64,000 nucleotides of DNA from Lysobacter capsici (GCF_018732085.1 NZ_CP076103.1:3162001-3226000); one strand, 5' to 3'. Numbered from the stretch's first letter, positions 38,382 through 48,643 are shown. Notes: a model not told the origin generated them from the sequence alone. Program-made: numbers and translations.

Positions 38382-40187
38382 TCAGCGGGCGGTCTTCTTG
38401 CTCGCGATCCATTCGTCGATGTGCTTTTCCAGCACGCTCAACGGCACCGAGCCGGTCGAGAGCACTTCGTCGTTGAAGTCGCGCACGTCGAAGCCCTCGC
38501 CCAGTGCCTGCTTCGAACGCTCGCGCAGTTCGGAGATCTTGAGCTGGCCGATCTTGTAGGCCAGCGCCTGGCCCGGGGTGCCGATGTAGCGGTCGATCTC
38601 GTTGACGATGTCCTGCTCGGTCTTGGGCGCGTTGTCGGTGAAATACGCGATGGCTTTATCGCGGCTCCAGCCCTTGGCGTGCATGCCGGTGTCGACCACC
38701 AGCCGCACCGCGCGCCACATGTCGTAGGCCAGCTGGCCCATGCGGTCGTAAGGATCGTCGTACAGGCCCATGTCGTAGCCCAGGCGCTCGGCGTACAGGC
38801 CCCAGCCCTCGCCGTAGGCGACGAAATAACCGGTGCGGCGGAACATCGGCGCGTCCGGCAGTTCCAGGCCGCGGGCGAACTGGAAGTGATGGCCGGGCAC
38901 CGCTTCGTGCAGCGACAGCGGGATCATTTCCCAGGTCGGCCGCACTTCGGGCTTGTACAGATTGACGTAGTAGAAACCCGCGCGGCTGCCGTCTACCGCG
39001 CCGGGCTGGTAGTACGCGGTGGTGGTGTCGGGCGCGACGTTGTCGGGGATCGCGCGCACGCCGTAGGGCTGGCGCGGGATGATCTTGGACACTTTCACCA
39101 GTTCCGGGTCGATGCGCTTGGCGGTGGCCTGGTAGGCCTCCAGCAGTTCGGCCGGGGTCTTGTGGAAGAACTTGGGATCGGTGCGCAGGTAGGTGAAGAA
39201 CTCGCCCAGGCTGCCCTTGAACCCGACTTCGGTCTTGATCTTTTCCATCTCGGCGCGGATGCGCGCGACTTCCTTCAGGCCGATCTGGTGGATCGCATCG
39301 GCGCTCAGGTCGGTGGTGGTGTAGTACGCGGCGAGGAAGTCGTAATAGGCCTTGCCGTCGGGCAGATCGCTGACCGCGATGCTGGTGACGGTGTGCGGCA
39401 GGTAGTCCTTGTCGAAGAACTCGCCGAAGCGGCGGTAGGCGGGCACCAGGGTGTCGGCGATGACTTTTTTCGCCTCGGCCTGCAAGGCGGCGCGGTCGGC
39501 CGCGTTGATGCTGTCGGGGAAGCGGTTGAACGGTTTGTAGAACGGGCTGCGGGTCGGATCGGCGACGACCTGCTTGGCGATCTGTGCCGGCACGCGCTGC
39601 ATCAACACCCGCGGCGGGGTGATGCCGGCCTTGACGCCTTCGCGCATCAGCGCCTGGTTCTGCTCGATCACCGCGGGCAAGGCGCGCATGCGCGCGAGCC
39701 AGTCGCGGTAATCCTTGACCTGGTCGAACTGCAGCACCTCGACCATGCCGTCGGCGCTCTGCACGCCGCCGGCCTGCCCTACCGGCGACAGGTACTCGCG
39801 GAATTTCTGTCGCTCGATGCCTTTTTCCAGGTCCCAGGCGAACACGTCGTAGTTGAGCTGGTCGGCGACCGACAGGTCGCTGCGGTCGATGGCCTTGAGC
39901 TTGGCCAGCGCGTCGCGATCGGCCTGATTTCTTGCTTCGATCGCGGCCAGGCTGTAATCGGACCAACGGTCGTTGAAGCGTTTGTCGCCGTTGTAGCTGG
40001 CATTTTCCGGGCTTTCGCGCAGGCCGCGTTCCCACTGCGCATCGAACAAGGCATGCAGCGCCAGCGCGCTGGGTTTGCGTGCGACCGGGCCGGCGATGGT
40101 GGTCGATGCGGGCGCGGCGAAGGCGGCGGGCGATGCGGCCAGCACCACGGCGCAGATCGCCATGGCGAGCAGGACGGGACGGAGCAT
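38382..40187 (-). CDS. Exported DUF885 family protein (putative metal-dependent hydrolase)
   Basis: A 601-residue protein with signal peptide MLRPVLLAMAICAVVLAASPAAFA. DUF885 proteins carry a zinc-type motif, here LHEAVPGHHFQF (HExxGHH-like), near residue 415, followed by YGEGWGLYAERLGYDMG with a Glu that is a plausible third ligand. The family is largely helical and is usually annotated as lipoprotein or peptidase; substrates are mostly unproven. The start at the signal peptide was preferred to an in-frame start 20 codons upstream. It appears monocistronic and lies convergent to nothing; two duplicated repeats lie on its upstream side. Confidence 0.9.
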   Translation of the reverse strand: MLRPVLLAMAICAVVLAASPAAFAAPASTTIAGPVARKPSALALHALFDAQWERGLRESPENASYNGDKRFNDRWSDYSLAAIEARNQADRDALAKLKAIDRSDLSVADQLNYDVFAWDLEKGIERQKFREYLSPVGQAGGVQSADGMVEVLQFDQVKDYRDWLARMRALPAVIEQNQALMREGVKAGITPPRVLMQRVPAQIAKQVVADPTRSPFYKPFNRFPDSINAADRAALQAEAKKVIADTLVPAYRRFGEFFDKDYLPHTVTSIAVSDLPDGKAYYDFLAAYYTTTDLSADAIHQIGLKEVARIRAEMEKIKTEVGFKGSLGEFFTYLRTDPKFFHKTPAELLEAYQATAKRIDPELVKVSKIIPRQPYGVRAIPDNVAPDTTTAYYQPGAVDGSRAGFYYVNLYKPEVRPTWEMIPLSLHEAVPGHHFQFARGLELPDAPMFRRTGYFVAYGEGWGLYAERLGYDMGLYDDPYDRMGQLAYDMWRAVRLVVDTGMHAKGWSRDKAIAYFTDNAPKTEQDIVNEIDRYIGTPGQALAYKIGQLKISELRERSKQALGEGFDVRDFNDEVLSTGSVPLSVLEKHIDEWIASKKTAR

Positions 40188-40303
40188 GATCGAATTCCCC
40201 TCGGAGTCAGCGTTCGAGTCTAGCCCGGCGCCGTGGGGGTGCCGCATGGCGAAAGTTGGGCTGGGTGCGCGTCACGCCGGTCGTGTCCGCCCCGTATGCG
40301 ACG

Positions 40304-40404
40304 GTAGGAGCTGCGTAAGCTGCGACCGCGAATTTACGCAGGCCGGCGTGGGTTTCGATCAGGCGTGTCGGATGGCGGTCGCGACTTGCGTCGCTCCTAC
40401 AGGG
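40304..40404. repeat. 101-bp TAGGAGC element, copy 1
   Basis: Begins GTAGGAGCTGCGTAAGCTGC and ends TTGCGTCGCTCCTACAGGG, so its ends are partly inverted (GTAGGAGC..GCTCCTAC). It is duplicated at 40462-40562 with a single visible difference (GCGTAAGC against GCGCAAGC). It lies upstream of the DUF885 gene in non-coding DNA. Confidence 0.9.
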
Positions 40405-40461
40405 GGCTGGCGGAGCTGCGCGGCGATTGGATCAGCTCGCGAGGTGCTACGGATGCCGACT

Positions 40462-40562
40462 GTAGGAGCTGCGCAAGCTGCGACCGCGAATTTACGCAGG
40501 CCGGCGTGGGTTTCGATCAGGCGTGTCGGATGGCGGTCGCGACTTGCGTCGCTCCTACAGGG
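40462..40562. repeat. 101-bp TAGGAGC element, copy 2
   Basis: Near-identical direct copy of 40304-40404, 158 bp downstream in the same orientation. Both have inverted TAGGAGC termini like dispersed extragenic palindromes of pseudomonads and xanthomonads. It ends about 50 bp before the stop of the A-type Fe-S carrier gene. Confidence 0.9.
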
Positions 40563-40610
40563 AGCCGACGAGGCCGCGCAGCGGCTCGATTACGCGACGC
40601 AGCGGCTCGA

Positions 40611-40949
40611 TCAGGCCGCGTCGGCCTGGGTCGTGAAGCTCTCGCCGCAGCCGCATTCGGCGGTGGCGTTGGGGTTGTGGAACACGAACATCTCGCCCAG
40701 GCCCTGCTTGAGAAAATCGATGCGGGTGCCTTCGACCAGCGGCAGGCTGATCGGATCGACGTAGATGCGCACACCCTCCTGTTCGAACACGGTGTCGCCC
40801 TCGCGCTGTTCGCGGGCGAGGTCGGCGGTGTGCTGCCAGCCCGAGCAGCCGGTGCGGGTCACGCCGAAACGCAGGCCCAGGGCGGTCGGCGTTTCCGTCA
40901 GGAAGTGCTGGACGCGGGCAAGTGCGGCGGGGGCGAGGGTCACGGACAT
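40611..40949 (-). CDS. A-type iron-sulfur cluster carrier (IscA/ErpA/SufA family)
   Basis: Carries Fe-S clusters from the assembly scaffold to apo-proteins. The 112-residue protein has the three invariant Cys of the family: RTGCSGW (about residue 34) and AECGCGESF near 99-101. The start MSVTLAPAALARVQ was chosen; the frame is open upstream without conserved sequence. No isc or suf genes lie nearby, so I cannot tell whether it serves as IscA, SufA or ErpA. Confidence 0.93.
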   Translation of the reverse strand: MSVTLAPAALARVQHFLTETPTALGLRFGVTRTGCSGWQHTADLAREQREGDTVFEQEGVRIYVDPISLPLVEGTRIDFLKQGLGEMFVFHNPNATAECGCGESFTTQADAA

Positions 40950-41273
40950 GGCGGTACTCGTAGAGGGGTTGGCGCGTGATGCACGACGACCGGCGGATCC
41001 GGGCGGCTGGCGGATCGGATCGAGGGTCGATCCGATCGCATCGGCCGCGATGGCCTCGTGCAGCAACGTGCGTGAACGTGTGAATCGGGCGATGCAGGCA
41101 TGGTAGCAGCCCGGCATCCATGGGCTGTACCCGATATGGCGGCATCGGTCGCGGGTTCAAGGCGCGGTCAGATCGGGCGCGGGTGTGCCGTCGCTCCGGC
41201 GCCATACCTGCCCTGCTCCGCCTGTGGCCCGGTCCTGACGCAGAAGGACCGATCCATTGCGTCGCACCCCCGT
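40950..41273. other. Non-coding gap between Fe-S carrier and DUF2891 genes
   Basis: About 324 bp. I see no gene, repeat or recognised RNA here. It must contain the promoter for the minus-strand A-type carrier gene. Confidence 0.4.
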
Positions 41274-42494
41274 TCAGTCCCCGCGACCGGCCGCCGCGCC
41301 CGCTGCCGGCGTCTGTGGCACCTCAGGCGGCGCCAGCAGATAAGTCGCGAAGCTGCCCAGCCAGTGCGCGCCGGCGTAATGGGTGTCGCCGACCGCGATC
41401 AGGCCGAGCTTGCGGTGTTCGACCGCAGCCGCGCGCAGGGCCGGGATCCGCCGGTCGCCCGGGGCCAACCCGCGGGCGATCCCCTCCAGCATCCAGGCGC
41501 GGCTGAGATTGAGGCCGTCGAGGTGGGCCAGCTTGCCGTCGGCCGGGTCCAGGACCAGCCCCGGGGTCAGCCAATCGACGCGGGCGCGGCGCGGGATCTG
41601 CGGCAGGAAGGTCTTGAGCCAGCGCGAGAACTCCTCCGGCGCCAGCACCCGCCGCATCAGGTCGGCCTCGGCCAGGCACGGCGACAGGAAGTCCTGGCCG
41701 GACGGCTCGTAGGCCAGCGGGCAGTTGCGGTCGGCCAGGTAGTAGTAGCGCGAACGGGCGATCAGCGCATCGCGCAGGACCTGATCGCCGCTGACCCGGG
41801 TCCAGTCCAGCGCCAGCCCGAATGCGAACGCGGTCTGGCTGTGTTCGCCGACCCGGATCGGGCGCGTCAGCTTGGGCAGCCAGCGCAGCAGGCGGCCGGC
41901 GGCCTCGCGTTCCAGCGGTTCCAGCGCCGCGGCCCATTGCCGCGCCTGCGGGTCGTCCCAGCCGCGCAGCTGCGCGCCCAGTTGCAGCAGCCAGGCCAGG
42001 CCGTAGGGCCGTTCGAAGCTGTCGTCGTCGCCGCGGCGCAGGTAGGCCAGCTCGCCGGCGATGTTCTGCGCGGTCAGGTTGTGCGCCAGCGCTTCGCGCG
42101 CGGGCGCCGCGAACGCCGCCTGCGGAAAGCGCTGGACCAGACGCACCAGCAGCCAGTGGCCGTGGACCGAGGAATGCCAGTCGTAGCAGCCGTAGAACGC
42201 CGGATACAGCTGGCTCGGCGCCTGCACGTCGCGCGCGTTTTCCAGGCGGTGGGCGATCTTGTTCGGGTATTCGCGCCCGATGCAGCTCAGCGCCAGCCCG
42301 GCGAAATGGGCCGCGTGGGCTTCGTCGAGCACCACGTCCGGCGCCGGTGCCGGGATCGGCAGCGCCTTGGGCACGGCCTCTTGCTGCTGCGCGATGGCCG
42401 CGCCCGTCCACAGCACGAACGCAGCGATCAGGCTGCCTCGCGCGGTCGCACCCCATCGGTTACTTGGTTCCCGACCTGCCCCGCCCTTGCCCAT
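41274..42494 (-). CDS. Exported DUF2891 family protein
   Basis: A 406-residue protein with an N-terminal hydrophobic export segment (ARGSLIAAFVLWTGAAIAQQ, about 18-37). The DUF2891 signature is YPAFYGCYDWHSSVHGHWLLVR, followed by DDSFERPYGLAWLLQL and GEHSQTAFAFGLALDW, with an alpha/alpha-barrel look. The final CDTHYAGAHWLGSFATYLL-like end (VGDTHYAGAHWLGSFATY) is also conserved. Function of the family is unknown; the fold suggests a carbohydrate-acting enzyme, which is inference. Divergent from asnS across 118 bp. Confidence 0.88.
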   Translation of the reverse strand: MGKGGAGREPSNRWGATARGSLIAAFVLWTGAAIAQQQEAVPKALPIPAPAPDVVLDEAHAAHFAGLALSCIGREYPNKIAHRLENARDVQAPSQLYPAFYGCYDWHSSVHGHWLLVRLVQRFPQAAFAAPAREALAHNLTAQNIAGELAYLRRGDDDSFERPYGLAWLLQLGAQLRGWDDPQARQWAAALEPLEREAAGRLLRWLPKLTRPIRVGEHSQTAFAFGLALDWTRVSGDQVLRDALIARSRYYYLADRNCPLAYEPSGQDFLSPCLAEADLMRRVLAPEEFSRWLKTFLPQIPRRARVDWLTPGLVLDPADGKLAHLDGLNLSRAWMLEGIARGLAPGDRRIPALRAAAVEHRKLGLIAVGDTHYAGAHWLGSFATYLLAPPEVPQTPAAGAAAGRGD

Positions 42495-42612
42495 GCCGCG
42501 TCCCCGCCCGTGATCGACTGCGCAGTCTACGATCGCGCACGCCGGCGCGCTTCGCCGGAATCATCCGTTATGATCGCCGTCCCTCACACGCAACGCGCTA
42601 AGGCGGCACGAC

Positions 42613-44013
<1,401 letters not shown>

Positions 44014-44019
44014 TTTCAT

Positions 44020-44058
44020 GGGCGCGCCGACGTTGATTCGTCGCGCGCCCTGCTTTTG
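44020..44058 (+). terminator. Terminator after asnS
   Basis: GGGCGCGCCGACG (44020-44032) pairs with CGTCGCGCGCCC (44039-44050) with one bulged base and a 6-nt loop, followed by TGCTTTTGC. It begins 6 bp past the asnS stop. Confidence 0.7.
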
Positions 44059-44083
44059 CTTCGGCTCGTCATTTGCTCTTGCT

Positions 44084-44168
44084 CGTCATTCCCGCGAAGG
44101 CGGGAATCCAGGGCTTCACCCAGGCATGACTCTGAAGTCTCTGGATTCCCGCCTTCGCGGGAATGACG
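44084..44168. repeat. 28-bp perfect inverted repeat CGTCATTCCCGCGAAGG
   Basis: Arms 44084-44111 and 44141-44168 are exact reverse complements (CGTCATTCCCGCGAAGGCGG, then GAATCCAG) with a 29-nt spacer. Each arm also contains the small palindrome CCCGCGAAGGCGGG. This word is a well-known dispersed extragenic element in many proteobacteria. Located between asnS and a two-gene operon. Confidence 0.92.
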
Positions 44169-44242
44169 ATCTGAAAAAACGCGGCGGTTGCAAAGCGACG
44201 CGCGTCTTGTCGCCGCTTGTCCCGCTCATGAGGTAACACAGC

Positions 44243-44548
44243 GTGATCCTGTTCCTGGCCCTGACCTTCGTAGGCATCGCGGTATCGGCCTTCTGCGCGT
44301 TCGCGATCTTCTGGCCGCTGGCGCTGGTGCATCTGCGCGATCGCCACCCGCCGCTGCGGCATGCGCTAGGCGATGCGGCTTTCGTCAATCCGGCCGCCTG
44401 GAACTGGCTGCTGCGCCAGCGTTACCGCGCCGCCAGCGATCGCAATCTCGACGGACTGGCCACGCCGGCGCGAGTCTCGTTGTTGATCGTTTTCGTGTCG
44501 CTGGCCTGCGCCGGCGTGTTGTGGATCCTGTCTGCGGTGGTGGCGTGA
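44243..44548 (+). CDS. Small membrane protein
   Basis: A 101-residue protein with two transmembrane helices: ILFLALTFVGIAVSAFCAFAIFWP at the N-terminus and SLLIVFVSLACAGVLWILSAVV at the C-terminus, with a basic cytoplasmic loop between (HLRDRHPPLRHALGD, WLLRQRYRAASDRN). GTG start with GAGG about 10 nt upstream. No recognised family. Its stop overlaps the next start (TGATG), so the two are co-translated. Confidence 0.75.
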   Translation: MILFLALTFVGIAVSAFCAFAIFWPLALVHLRDRHPPLRHALGDAAFVNPAAWNWLLRQRYRAASDRNLDGLATPARVSLLIVFVSLACAGVLWILSAVVA

Positions 44549-44856
44549 TGAGCGAATATTCCGATGAAAGCTGGTGGCTGGCGACCCTGGGCCGGACCGT
44601 GGTGTGGGCGCGGCTGCGCGTGCGCGAGGCCGGCACCGCCGAGGTCTTCGACAGCGACGGCAAGATCCTGCCCTACGACAGCGAAGACACCGCGCGCGCG
44701 GCGTTGATGGACGCCGAGTTCGTCGAACTCAGCGGCCTGGACGACGACGATGCGCAGGCTCGCGGTTTCGCCCTGGCCGAACTGGCTCCACCGCAGGCCG
44801 GCGACGATGCCGCGCTGGCGCCGTTGATGATCCAGAAACTGCCGCGGTCGCACTGA
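44548..44856 (+). CDS. Small conserved hypothetical protein
   Basis: A 102-residue acidic soluble protein (MSEYSDESWWLATLGRTVVW, then GTAEVFDSDGKILPYDSEDTARAALMDAEFVEL). It is beta-rich at the N-terminus and ends with an Ala/Pro-rich tail. Translationally coupled to the membrane protein before it. I do not recognise a function; PaiB-like and SDR genes follow on the same strand within 10 and 60 bp, suggesting one operon. Confidence 0.75.
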   Translation: MSEYSDESWWLATLGRTVVWARLRVREAGTAEVFDSDGKILPYDSEDTARAALMDAEFVELSGLDDDDAQARGFALAELAPPQAGDDAALAPLMIQKLPRSH

Positions 44857-44864
44857 GCGCGGCC

Positions 44865-45500
44865 ATGTACCTGCCGCGCGCCTTCGCCGAAACCGACCTG
44901 GGCGCGCTCGATCACCTCGCGCGGCACTACGACTTCGGCACTTTGATCACCGTGCGCGACGAACTGCCGACGGTGAGCCATTTGCCGCTGCTGTATCGAC
45001 GCGACGGCGAGCAGGTCGAACTGCGCGGCCACTGGGCGCGGCCGAATCCGCAGGCGCGGCACGCCGGCCCGGCGCTGGCGATCCTGCAGGGCCCGCACGC
45101 CTATATCTCGCCGGGCTGGTATCCCGACAAGGAAACCGCGGCGCGGGTGCCGACCTGGAACTACGCGATCGCGCATCTGCACGGTCAGTTGGAAACCTTC
45201 GACGACGAGGCTGGACTGGCCCGGGTCGTCGACGATCTGAGCGTGCGCCACGAAACCCGCATCGGCAGCGACTGGCGTTTCGAAGTCGAACGCGAGGAAC
45301 TGCGCCGGCAATTGCGCGGCATCGTCGGCTTCCGCTTCCGGGTCGAACGCATGGAACTCAAGTTCAAGCTCAGCCAGAACCATCCGCTGGCCAACCGCGA
45401 GAACGTCGCCGCGCAGTTGCAGGCGCAGGACCGCGACGACAGCCGCGCGGTCGCGGCGTTGATGCGCGAACGCATGCAGCGCACCGTCGCGGACGATTGA
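44865..45500 (+). CDS. PaiB-family FMN-binding protein
   Basis: A 211-residue protein matching PaiB-type 'FMN-binding negative transcriptional regulators': MYLPRAFAETDLGALDHLARHY, FGTLITV, LRGHWARPNPQ, PHAYISPGWYPDKETAARVPTWNYAIAHLHG, and C-terminal FKLSQNHPLANRENV (the usual KLSQN motif). Despite the historical name, the fold is a flavin-binding split barrel without a DNA-binding domain, so an oxidoreductase or flavin-sensing role is as likely. Starts 8 bp after the preceding gene. Confidence 0.92.
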   Translation: MYLPRAFAETDLGALDHLARHYDFGTLITVRDELPTVSHLPLLYRRDGEQVELRGHWARPNPQARHAGPALAILQGPHAYISPGWYPDKETAARVPTWNYAIAHLHGQLETFDDEAGLARVVDDLSVRHETRIGSDWRFEVEREELRRQLRGIVGFRFRVERMELKFKLSQNHPLANRENVAAQLQAQDRDDSRAVAALMRERMQRTVADD

Positions 45501-45555
45501 CCGCGCCGGACTTTCACTGGCGGCGCGTGTCGCGTCGCCGTCATCGGAGATCGAC

Positions 45556-46341
45556 ATGGACCTCAACCTCACCGGCAAACACGCGCTGGTCTGCGGCGCG
45601 TCCGAAGGCATCGGCCGCGCCGCGGCGCACGAACTGGCCCTGCTCGGCTGCGACGTGACCGTGCTGGCGCGTCGCGCCGACGCCCTGGCCGCGGTCGCCG
45701 AGGCCTTGCCGCGCAGCGGCGCGCAAACGCACGGCTGGATCGCCGCCGACGTCGCCGATGCCGCCGCGCTGAGCGCGCAGGTCGAAGCGCTCGCCGCCGG
45801 CAAGCCGGTGCATATCCTGATCAACAACACCGGCGGCCCGCCGGGCGGCCCGGCGCATTCGGCGACCGACACGGCCTATCTCGATGCCTTCGCGCGTCAT
45901 CTGCTGGCCAACCAGACCCTGGTGCGTGCGGTGTTGCCGGGCATGCGTTCGGCGCAGTGGGGGCGCGTGGTCAACGTGATCTCGACCTCGGTCAAGGAAC
46001 CCATTGTCGGCCTGGGCGTGTCCAACACGATTCGCGGCGCGGTCGCGAGCTGGGCCAAGACCTTGTCGCGCGAACTCGGCGGCGACGGCATCACCGTCAA
46101 CAACGTGCTGCCCGGTTACACCCGGACCGCGCGCATTGAGCAGATCGTCGGCGATCGCGCGCGCAGCACCGGCCTGTCCGAAGAAGCAGTGATGGAGGCG
46201 ATGCGCAAGACCGTGCCGCTCAACCGCTTCGCCGACGCGTCCGAAATCGCGGCGTGCATCGCGTTCCTGTGTTCGCCGGCGGCGGGCTACGTCAACGGCG
46301 TGAGCCTGGCGGTGGATGGCGGACGGATGCAGTCGATCTGA
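45556..46341 (+). CDS. SDR-family oxidoreductase with non-canonical active site
   Basis: A 261-residue Rossmann-fold SDR: cofactor motif ALVCGASEGIGRAAAHEL, NNTGG, catalytic-Ser strand VVNVISTSVKEP, then LGVSNTIRGAVASWAKTL where classical enzymes have YxxxK. Tyr and Lys are replaced (Ser/Asn and Arg), as in a divergent SDR subgroup. The end PLNRFADASEIAACIAFLCSPAAGYVNG plus AVDGG is standard. GGAG lies 7 nt before the ATG. Because the catalytic pair is absent, it may use another mechanism or be a binding protein. Substrate unknown. Confidence 0.9.
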   Translation: MDLNLTGKHALVCGASEGIGRAAAHELALLGCDVTVLARRADALAAVAEALPRSGAQTHGWIAADVADAAALSAQVEALAAGKPVHILINNTGGPPGGPAHSATDTAYLDAFARHLLANQTLVRAVLPGMRSAQWGRVVNVISTSVKEPIVGLGVSNTIRGAVASWAKTLSRELGGDGITVNNVLPGYTRTARIEQIVGDRARSTGLSEEAVMEAMRKTVPLNRFADASEIAACIAFLCSPAAGYVNGVSLAVDGGRMQSI

Positions 46342-46735
46342 GGGGTGCGCGATCGGTTGAAGACGGCGGTGGCTTGCGATCGAAGCTTTGTTATCGCTAA
46401 ATTTTTCGATGTTCTTGGCGGAGACGGCAAGTACTCTGTCTTGTCCCGATTGCCGTGCTCGATCGTGCAGATGCTTCGCCTCGACCGTCGGGGCTGAAGC
46501 CCCTCCCACAAAAGACCTCGCGATAACGCAGGCGTTTTACCCACGCATCGCCAAGGTCACCTCGCGCCGCGAGGTCTTTTGTGGAAGGGACTTCAGCTGC
46601 GAGGTTTTTTGTGGGAGGGGCTTCAGCCCCGACGCTTTTCGTCCAGATCGCCAGATCCCGCAAGCCCTTGGCTTGGACGATAACGACCGAAACCACTCGG
46701 CACATAGCCCCACAGTCGACGCCAACGCTCAGCGA
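46342..46735. other. Repeat-filled gap between SDR and membrane-protein genes
   Basis: About 390 bp lying between convergent genes. No gene is supported; most of it is made of the GTGGGAGGGGCTTCAGCCCCGACG palindrome in three partial copies at 46486-46633. Confidence 0.6.
46486..46633. repeat. GTGGGAGGGGCTTCAGCCCCGACG inverted repeats (copy 2, nested)
   Basis: CGTCGGGGCTGAAGCCCCTCCCACAAAAGACCTCGCG (46486-46522) is inverted relative to two successive right-hand units: a decayed one, GAGGTCTTTTGTGGAAGGGACTTCAGC (46571-46597), and an intact one ending TTCAGCCCCGACG (46600-46633). The layout looks like a repeat pair that gained a third, partly degenerate unit. Confidence 0.85.
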
Positions 46736-48643
46736 TCAACCCTGCGCGACATCCCCACCCGCGCCAAAACGTCCAAACCGCGAGCGCTCCAGCCACCACA
46801 GTCCCGCGGCACAAATCAGCCAGGCCAGGAACCACGGCCACGCGGCACCGCGCGGCAAATCGCTCGCGAAGAAATTTTCCCAGCGGTCGCGCTCAAGCGC
46901 ATCAGCGTCGGCATCGTCACCGCGCGAGCGCGAAGACACCAGCGCCAACGTCGCCTCGCGCAACTCGTTCGCGCGCAATCCGGGCGCGTCGTCGCGACCG
47001 CGAACGAAGAATGCCATCGCACGCTCGCCCTGTTTCAAGGCATGCCACCCGGCCGCCGCGGGCCAGAACGCGGCGCAACGCTCGGCGCCACGCATCGGGT
47101 CGATCAGCAAACTCAGCGATGTGTTGCGTGGATCGGACACCTGCGCGCCGTCGGCGAGCCCGCACAGCACCATCCGCTCGCCCTGCCGCGCCACGCCTTC
47201 GATTCGCAATACATCGCGCGGCTTGGCCCGCGCCAGGGTCGCGAACGCCTGACTCCACAACTGCGCATGCAGATCGTCGCGTCCGGCCAGGGCCAGCACG
47301 AAACTGTCGCCCAGGCTCCACAGGCCGATGCGGCCCTGCCCGTTCGCGCGCCAGGCGGCGAAGGCATTGCCGTCGGCGTCGCGCAGCAGGCTTTGCACGT
47401 TGGGCCCGGCCAGCGACAGATTGCGCCGGGTCAGGGCCGGCGCCGCGGCGACCGGTTGATCGCGCGGACGCGGCGCCTGTTCGCTGCCCGGTCCCAGTCG
47501 CGCGCGGATCGCGTCTTCGTCGATCGACGGCGCCGGCAGGCGCATCGCGACCGAGTCCGCGCCCACGCCCAGTTCGAATCCGAATTCGCGCAATTGCGTG
47601 CGCGTGCGCGGCGACAAAGGGCCGGCGATACGCAGCATCACGCCCAGACCGCCGCGCATTGCCGCGGTCAATGCCTCGCGCTGCGGCGCGCCGAGCGCAT
47701 CCCAGGCGCGTTCGTCTAGCACGACCAGATCGAACCCGGCCAGAGTGGCGGCATTCAACGCAACCGGCGCATCGCCGAGCTGCATGCCGGCACCGACGCT
47801 GATCTGGGTATGCAGCTTCAGCCCCGCATCCGCGGCCCAGCGCCGCAGGTACTTGAGTTCGGGTCCGGGCGCGCCGGCCAGCAGCAGTACCTTGGGCTGC
47901 GCATCGGGCAATACCGAAACCGGCACTTCGATGTCTTCGATCACGCTCTGGCGCGCATCGCGCAGCCGCACAGTGAAACCGGTCAGCCCGGCGCCGCGTG
48001 CGACCGCGCTGAGCGCGAAGCTTCCATCGCGATCGGGCGCGACCCGATCCACGCGTTGCCGGCCCGGATCGAGCAACTCGACCGTGCCACCCGGCAGGCC
48101 TTGCACCTGCCCATGCACCGCGAAGGTCGCGCCGATCCCGACCCGCGACGGCGCCCACACGCCGATCAATCCGCGCGGCAACACCGGCGGCTGGAATTCG
48201 ATCGCCAGCCCGCGAGCGGCGTCGCGATCGCGCGCTTCCAGTCCCGCGCCGATCACCTGCAAGCGTTGCGTGCCGGGATGACGGCGCAAGGCCGTGGCCA
48301 GATCCGGCGCCCGCTCACGCTCGGGCGAAGGCGGCGCTTCGGACAGGCCGATCTGCACGTCGCCCGCCGCCGCAATACCGCTTTGCGCCGCGCCCGCGGT
48401 CGCGACCACCATCGTGCCGGCTTGGGTGCGCAACGGCGGCGGCAGCAAGCTCAGATACAACAAGACCGCGAGGATCGGCTGCGCCGCGAGCAACAGCGCC
48501 AGCCGCCAGCGGCGCGAACGCGTCGGGCGATCGCTGCGGCGCTGGCGCAGAATCAGGCTCGCCATCGCGATCAACACCGCCAGAGCGAGCACGACGGCAA
48601 TCAGGATCGGCAGGTTGACGGGCCAGTTCATTGGCGAGTTCAT
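46736..48643 (-). CDS. Membrane protein at the end of the MoxR-DUF58 operon
   Basis: A 635-residue protein with two N-terminal transmembrane helices (LPILIAVVLALAVLIAMASLIL and LALLLAAQPILAVLLYLSLLPP) and one at the C-terminus (WPWFLAWLICAAGLWWLERS). Between them are a carboxypeptidase-regulatory-like beta domain (FAVHGQVQGLPGGTVELLDPG) and a class-I glutamine-amidotransferase-like alpha/beta region (VLLLAGAPGPELKYLRRWAADAG, VVLDERAWDALG, GGLGVMLRIAGPLSPR). It starts in an ATGA overlap with the DUF4175 gene. Such proteins close many BatA/DUF58 operons; function is unknown. Confidence 0.75.
   Translation of the reverse strand: MNSPMNWPVNLPILIAVVLALAVLIAMASLILRQRRSDRPTRSRRWRLALLLAAQPILAVLLYLSLLPPPLRTQAGTMVVATAGAAQSGIAAAGDVQIGLSEAPPSPERERAPDLATALRRHPGTQRLQVIGAGLEARDRDAARGLAIEFQPPVLPRGLIGVWAPSRVGIGATFAVHGQVQGLPGGTVELLDPGRQRVDRVAPDRDGSFALSAVARGAGLTGFTVRLRDARQSVIEDIEVPVSVLPDAQPKVLLLAGAPGPELKYLRRWAADAGLKLHTQISVGAGMQLGDAPVALNAATLAGFDLVVLDERAWDALGAPQREALTAAMRGGLGVMLRIAGPLSPRTRTQLREFGFELGVGADSVAMRLPAPSIDEDAIRARLGPGSEQAPRPRDQPVAAAPALTRRNLSLAGPNVQSLLRDADGNAFAAWRANGQGRIGLWSLGDSFVLALAGRDDLHAQLWSQAFATLARAKPRDVLRIEGVARQGERMVLCGLADGAQVSDPRNTSLSLLIDPMRGAERCAAFWPAAAGWHALKQGERAMAFFVRGRDDAPGLRANELREATLALVSSRSRGDDADADALERDRWENFFASDLPRGAAWPWFLAWLICAAGLWWLERSRFGRFGAGGDVAQG

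Noticed and set aside
40304..40562. A CRISPR array
   Set aside because: Two 101-bp direct repeats with one 57-bp interval; repeats too long and too few, and no cas genes are present.
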